Part shown: positions 61,601-64,000 of the stretch, one piece after another
Layout: every line of letters begins with the position of its first letter
Position numbering within the stretch: the stretch's first letter is position 1
Source: Epiperipatus broadwayi
Lineage: Eukaryota; Onychophora; Udeonychophora; Euonychophora; Peripatidae
DNA length: 64,000 bases
Direction: 5' to 3'
NCBI GenBank assembly: GCA_028023455.1
Contig: JAQFVV010000445.1
Span: 124,001-188,000 of the forward strand
Program-made: the position numbers and the translations under genes
Notes under the pieces: generated by a model
The model's database searches: none
Told to the model about the DNA's origin: nothing
The model's input: the letters and a program-made list of their open reading frames with translations, nothing else

Positions 61601-61991
61601 TTAATTGTTAAATGAGTCTTAGTGATTAGAAGTTGCGGAAGTCATAAGAATACTATGTAGTTATTATTTGATAGTAGTATAAGGGGGGATAGTGTTTTTA
61701 TGCCATTGAGGTGGTATCCTGTGGGATATTGTCTCAATGTAATCTACCTTGTCACCCGTATTTCCACTTCTAGTCTCATGAATTCCTGAATATTTATTTG
61801 AGTTAGTTTAAAACAGAACCTAAATTAATTTTAAGAAACTTGAGCTAGTAAAGCATTTAATTGAATATTTCATTAATTATTAGAGCTAGAACCTGGTTAG
61901 GTGATTTTCACTATATTATATTTATTTTGGGGGAAGTGGAGATGCGGGAATGGGGCGGTTAGATTATGGCCCTCAACGTGATTGGCCTGAT

Positions 61992-62008
61992 GTGTAGTGG
62001 AGCTACAC
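61992..62008 (+). repeat. Short hairpin near the right end of the 4.4-kb insertion
   Basis: GTGTAG-TGGAG-CTACAC, a 6-bp stem with a 5-nt loop just inside the right terminal repeat. Confidence 0.5.
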
Positions 62009-62025
62009 ACGATGACAAGGGCAGA

Positions 62026-62027
<2 letters not shown>

Positions 62028-62056
<29 letters not shown>
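62028..62056. repeat. (TA)n(GA)n tract at insertion boundary
   Basis: TA then GA repeats at the right boundary of the insertion; TA repeats (57571-57586) mark the left boundary. Confidence 0.8.
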
Positions 62057-62058
<2 letters not shown>

Positions 62059-62890
62059 CAACCAACTGATAATCATGGTTATCTACATTTTTATAGTAAT
62101 CACCCTAAGCACTTAAAGATTAATATAAAAGAATTTGCAGTGATGATGGATTTCTTCAACAAAATAAGATTTTGTGTAATAAATTTATCAATATGAAATA
62201 TCCTAAAGCACTATTAAATAGGGCAGAGGTAAAATCTTTAGGAGTTGACAGGAAGGAACTTCTTCTGTTGAATAAAAGAAATGTCCCATTGATAAGTACT
62301 CCACTGGCATATGTTTTAATGATGATTTACCTAATAGTAACCAAATATTACAGAAACATTTTAATATATTAAATTCCACAGATTATCTGAGGTCTGTTTT
62401 TTCTATCCATTTAAAGTTGAATATCATAGACATAGGATACTTAGAGATAGACTTGTATGGAGAGATTTTAGTATTAATTTTGTGTCAAAAAAGAAATGTT
62501 TTTCATATGAGGATAAAAGATGTTTAATGTGCAAACATATTATTGTTATGAAGATAGTTCAGGGGAATACAATTCATGATTTTAAATGGTATATTCCCAA
62601 TTATGTCAACTGTAAAAGTATGAACTTAGTATATTTAATAGAATGTAATAGGTGCTAAATATTAGAATAACTAGCCATAGTTTGATGTTTTACAAAATAA
62701 ATAAAATATGACCAGTTTCTGAATATTTTAGTTTACCTGATCACTCGATTGATAATTTTTCTTCCATGAGGGAGAGAAAGCAGAAGGAAAGTTTTTTTTT
62801 ATTTTTGAATTTAGGACATTAAATTCTCATGATATGAATATGAATATAGGTACTATCTCATCCTTGAATTATTTAGTTTCCTAGGGATAT
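62056..62890 (+). pseudogene. Penelope-like element, C-terminal part, endonuclease largely missing
   Basis: Starts PTDNHGYLHFYSNHPKHLKI, then (62172-62372) CNKFINMKYPKALLNRAEVK with DRKELLLL. After a frameshift near 62310 come FNDDLPNSNQILQKHF and RDRLVWRDFSINFVSKKKCF, then CLMCK (62526-62540) and NLVYLIECNRC (62627-62659), the cysteine-rich lead-in to a GIY-YIG endonuclease. The next 60-75 bases lack a recognisable GIY-YIG core, and PVSEYFSLPDHSIDNFSSMR-type sequence with MNMNIGTISSLNYLVS follows (62712-62880), typical of the PLE C-terminus. The endonuclease core therefore appears deleted. Confidence 0.82.
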
Positions 62891-63025
62891 GTTTGTTTTT
62901 TGTTTCTTAGAGAACTGTTTTTAGTGTTCTATTTTTAATTGCTTTATTATTTGTTTTTTATTTTCTTTTATATGTGGATTAGTAAAATATGTATAGTGAT
63001 TTTTTATATGTAATAGTATGTAATC
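62891..63025. other. A+T-rich flank of the Penelope-like element
   Basis: T-rich DNA between the end of the PLE frame and the shared HHR-D block; probably its 3' untranslated part. Confidence 0.45.
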
Positions 63026-63114
63026 ATTAAAAACCATTCAACACTTAAACAATTCCAATATCAATAACAATTAACAATTTCAGACTGTTGTCAAGGCAAC
63101 CTCCTTTTAACAAT
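63026..63114 (-). repeat. HHR-D shared block, inverted, next to the PLE
   Basis: Its reverse complement aligns over its whole 89-bp length with 38251-38339 (TTGCCTTGACAACAGT, TTGTTATTGATATTGGAATT, GGTTTTTAAT). It links the HHR-D ribozyme locus with a Penelope-like 3' end. Confidence 0.85.
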
Positions 63115-63572
63115 AAAGATGGAATCTTACCTCTATTAATGGTCTAATATACTTATACAGACACTAAAGTTTGCACCTTGACCACAGTATGTGTATGTGT
63201 AAGTATATTGTTTTTTATATATAATAATGTATGCATGGTTTTAGTTTTTTAAAAAGTTTTTTGGAAAGAGTTTTTTGTAATTTTTTTGTAACTTTTTGTA
63301 CAAGGTTTTTTGTGTAGAGTCATTTATATTGTACATACACATATTAAGGTCATTTTTAAATTGTGTTTGTAAAAAAAAAATTGTAAGTTTTTATAAGTAT
63401 TTTATAAAAATATAATTACTGTTCTTTTTTTGTTGTTGTTGTTGTTATTATAGTTGTTTTAAAATAATAAGTATGAGATATTTATCAGTTGTTTGATTGA
63501 TAAGAATTGTTGTAGAAGGAATTGATTGTAAGAGAGGAAGATTTTGTAAAGAAAGTTTTTTAAAAAAGTTTT
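63115..63572. other. A+T-rich DNA, no gene seen
   Basis: T-rich tracts with short TTG repeats; no supported feature. Confidence 0.45.
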
Positions 63573-63673
63573 ATATGTCAAGCGTTGGTGACCTAGTGGT
63601 TAGCATGGCTGCCTTCCAACTAGCTGGCTCAGGTTCGCTTCCTGGTCAACGCTTTGACATATAAAACAAAAAC
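63573..63673 (+). repeat. tRNA-Gly-like SINE, family 1, with long terminal stem
   Basis: Reads ATATGTCAAGCGTTGGTGAC, an A box GACCTAGTGGTTAGCA, a B box AGGTTCGCTTCCT, and closes with GTCAACGCTTTGACATATAA. The acceptor-like GCGTTGG/TCAACGC stem is extended by ATATGTCA/TGACATAT. TAAAGAAAG occurs on both sides (about 63547 and 63678), a probable target-site duplication. Confidence 0.85.
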
Positions 63674-64000
63674 AATTTATAAAGAAAGAATTTTAACCTA
63701 TAGGAATTTATTTTGTTATCTGATATGTGAATGTTTATAATTTTTTTAATGTTTGAATTCTGGAAGTAGCCATTTTGTTATGTTTTCAGATGAAAACCAG
63801 TCTGCTGATGGAAATATTAAAGCAATTTTGCAGAGAAGTCATTGTGTGTTTATATATATATATTATCAACAGGCGCCCACTTGTAAATGAATGTAGTTAT
63901 TGCAATTCCAAAAAAATAAAACAATAATTCTGGAAATAAATTTTGTGAGGACTATACAAATCGATCTGTTAACTGTCCATTTTCCTCTTTATTTCATACT
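63674..64000. other. A+T-rich DNA, no gene seen
   Basis: No supported feature up to the end of the window. Confidence 0.45.

Larger units (their letters stand above)
57586..62027. mobile_element. Unclassified 4.4-kb insertion with imperfect terminal inverted repeats
   Basis: Interrupts the Penelope reading frame: the PLE ends at HFLDIHIAYSNILSNN before 57585 and resumes with PTDNHGYLHFYSNHPKH at about 62058. The ends are ATTGTGCCCTTTTC (57586-57599) and GACAAGGGCAGAAT (62014-62027), inverted repeats with 12 of 14 matches. Both lie in TA repeats, so any target duplication is hidden. No transposase frame is seen. The + strand looks purine-rich and C-poor over long stretches. The class is unknown. 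Confidence 0.6.

Noticed and set aside
57586-62027. LTR retrotransposon (ends TGCCCTT...AAGGGCA)
   Set aside because: No similarity between the left and right few hundred bases, so no long terminal repeats; treated as an unclassified insertion instead.

Overview
This window is eukaryotic, intergenic and repeat-rich. It is strongly A+T-rich by eye, with long homopolymer runs, (TA)n and GATA/GACA/GGGA microsatellites, and almost no long reading frame. No host protein-coding gene, rRNA or functional tRNA could be supported. The coding traces are all decayed transposable elements: an L1/Tx1-like LINE, an RTE-type LINE, a Penelope-like element (PLE), and a hAT transposon of the ZBED5/SCAND3 type. 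This mix, plus hammerhead ribozymes in retroelement-like repeats, suggests an invertebrate animal (flatworm, mollusc, cnidarian or chelicerate would all fit). The species cannot be fixed from the sequence.

The most striking content is a set of hammerhead ribozyme (HHR) motifs in at least four repeat families, named here HHR-A to HHR-D. HHR-A (919-1383, 7337-7450, 8285-8535, about 23225-23305, 39450-40562, 55490-56082) has a 59-nt type I hammerhead with a very short stem III. The 39450-40562 locus holds two head-to-tail units 466 bp apart plus one inverted unit, flanked by a 13-bp target-site duplication. HHR-B (43139-43710) is a long hairpin with one hammerhead in each arm. HHR-C (12.6-14.5 kb, 44.6-46.1 kb, 51.1-51.7 kb) joins a hammerhead to a tRNA-like pol III promoter in units of roughly 430-490 bp. 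HHR-D (38251-38690) has a single, apparently intact core and shares an 89-bp block with the 3' flank of the PLE.

Layout: 0.78-4.35 kb LINE, split by an HHR-A foldback; 4.4-12.5 kb mostly unclassified A+T-rich DNA with a tRNA-derived SINE, HHR-A pieces and (TA)n; 12.5-14.5 kb HHR-C cluster; 16.3-16.8 kb compound microsatellite; 17.77-19.30 kb hAT; 21.6-22.3 kb perfect palindrome and head-to-head SINE pair; 23.98-24.86 kb pogo/Tigger-like element; 25.6-26.0 kb microsatellite; 28-33 kb old dispersed repeats and a small G+C-richer island; 33.9-35.1 kb RTE; 35.7-36.3 kb SINE and microsatellite; 38.2-40.6 kb HHR-D and HHR-A; 43.1-46.5 kb HHR-B, HHR-C and SINE; 51.1-54.8 kb HHR-C and foldbacks; 55.0-62.9 kb PLE, split by an HHR-A element and by an unexplained 4.4-kb insertion; 63.0-63.7 kb HHR-D block and SINE.

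Nested insertions give relative ages: the LINE and the PLE are older than the HHR-A copies inside them, and a tRNA-Gly-like SINE sits inside an older A+T-rich repeat. Several unrelated families share one layout, direct tandem units followed by an inverted unit. That is reminiscent of Penelope-type insertions.
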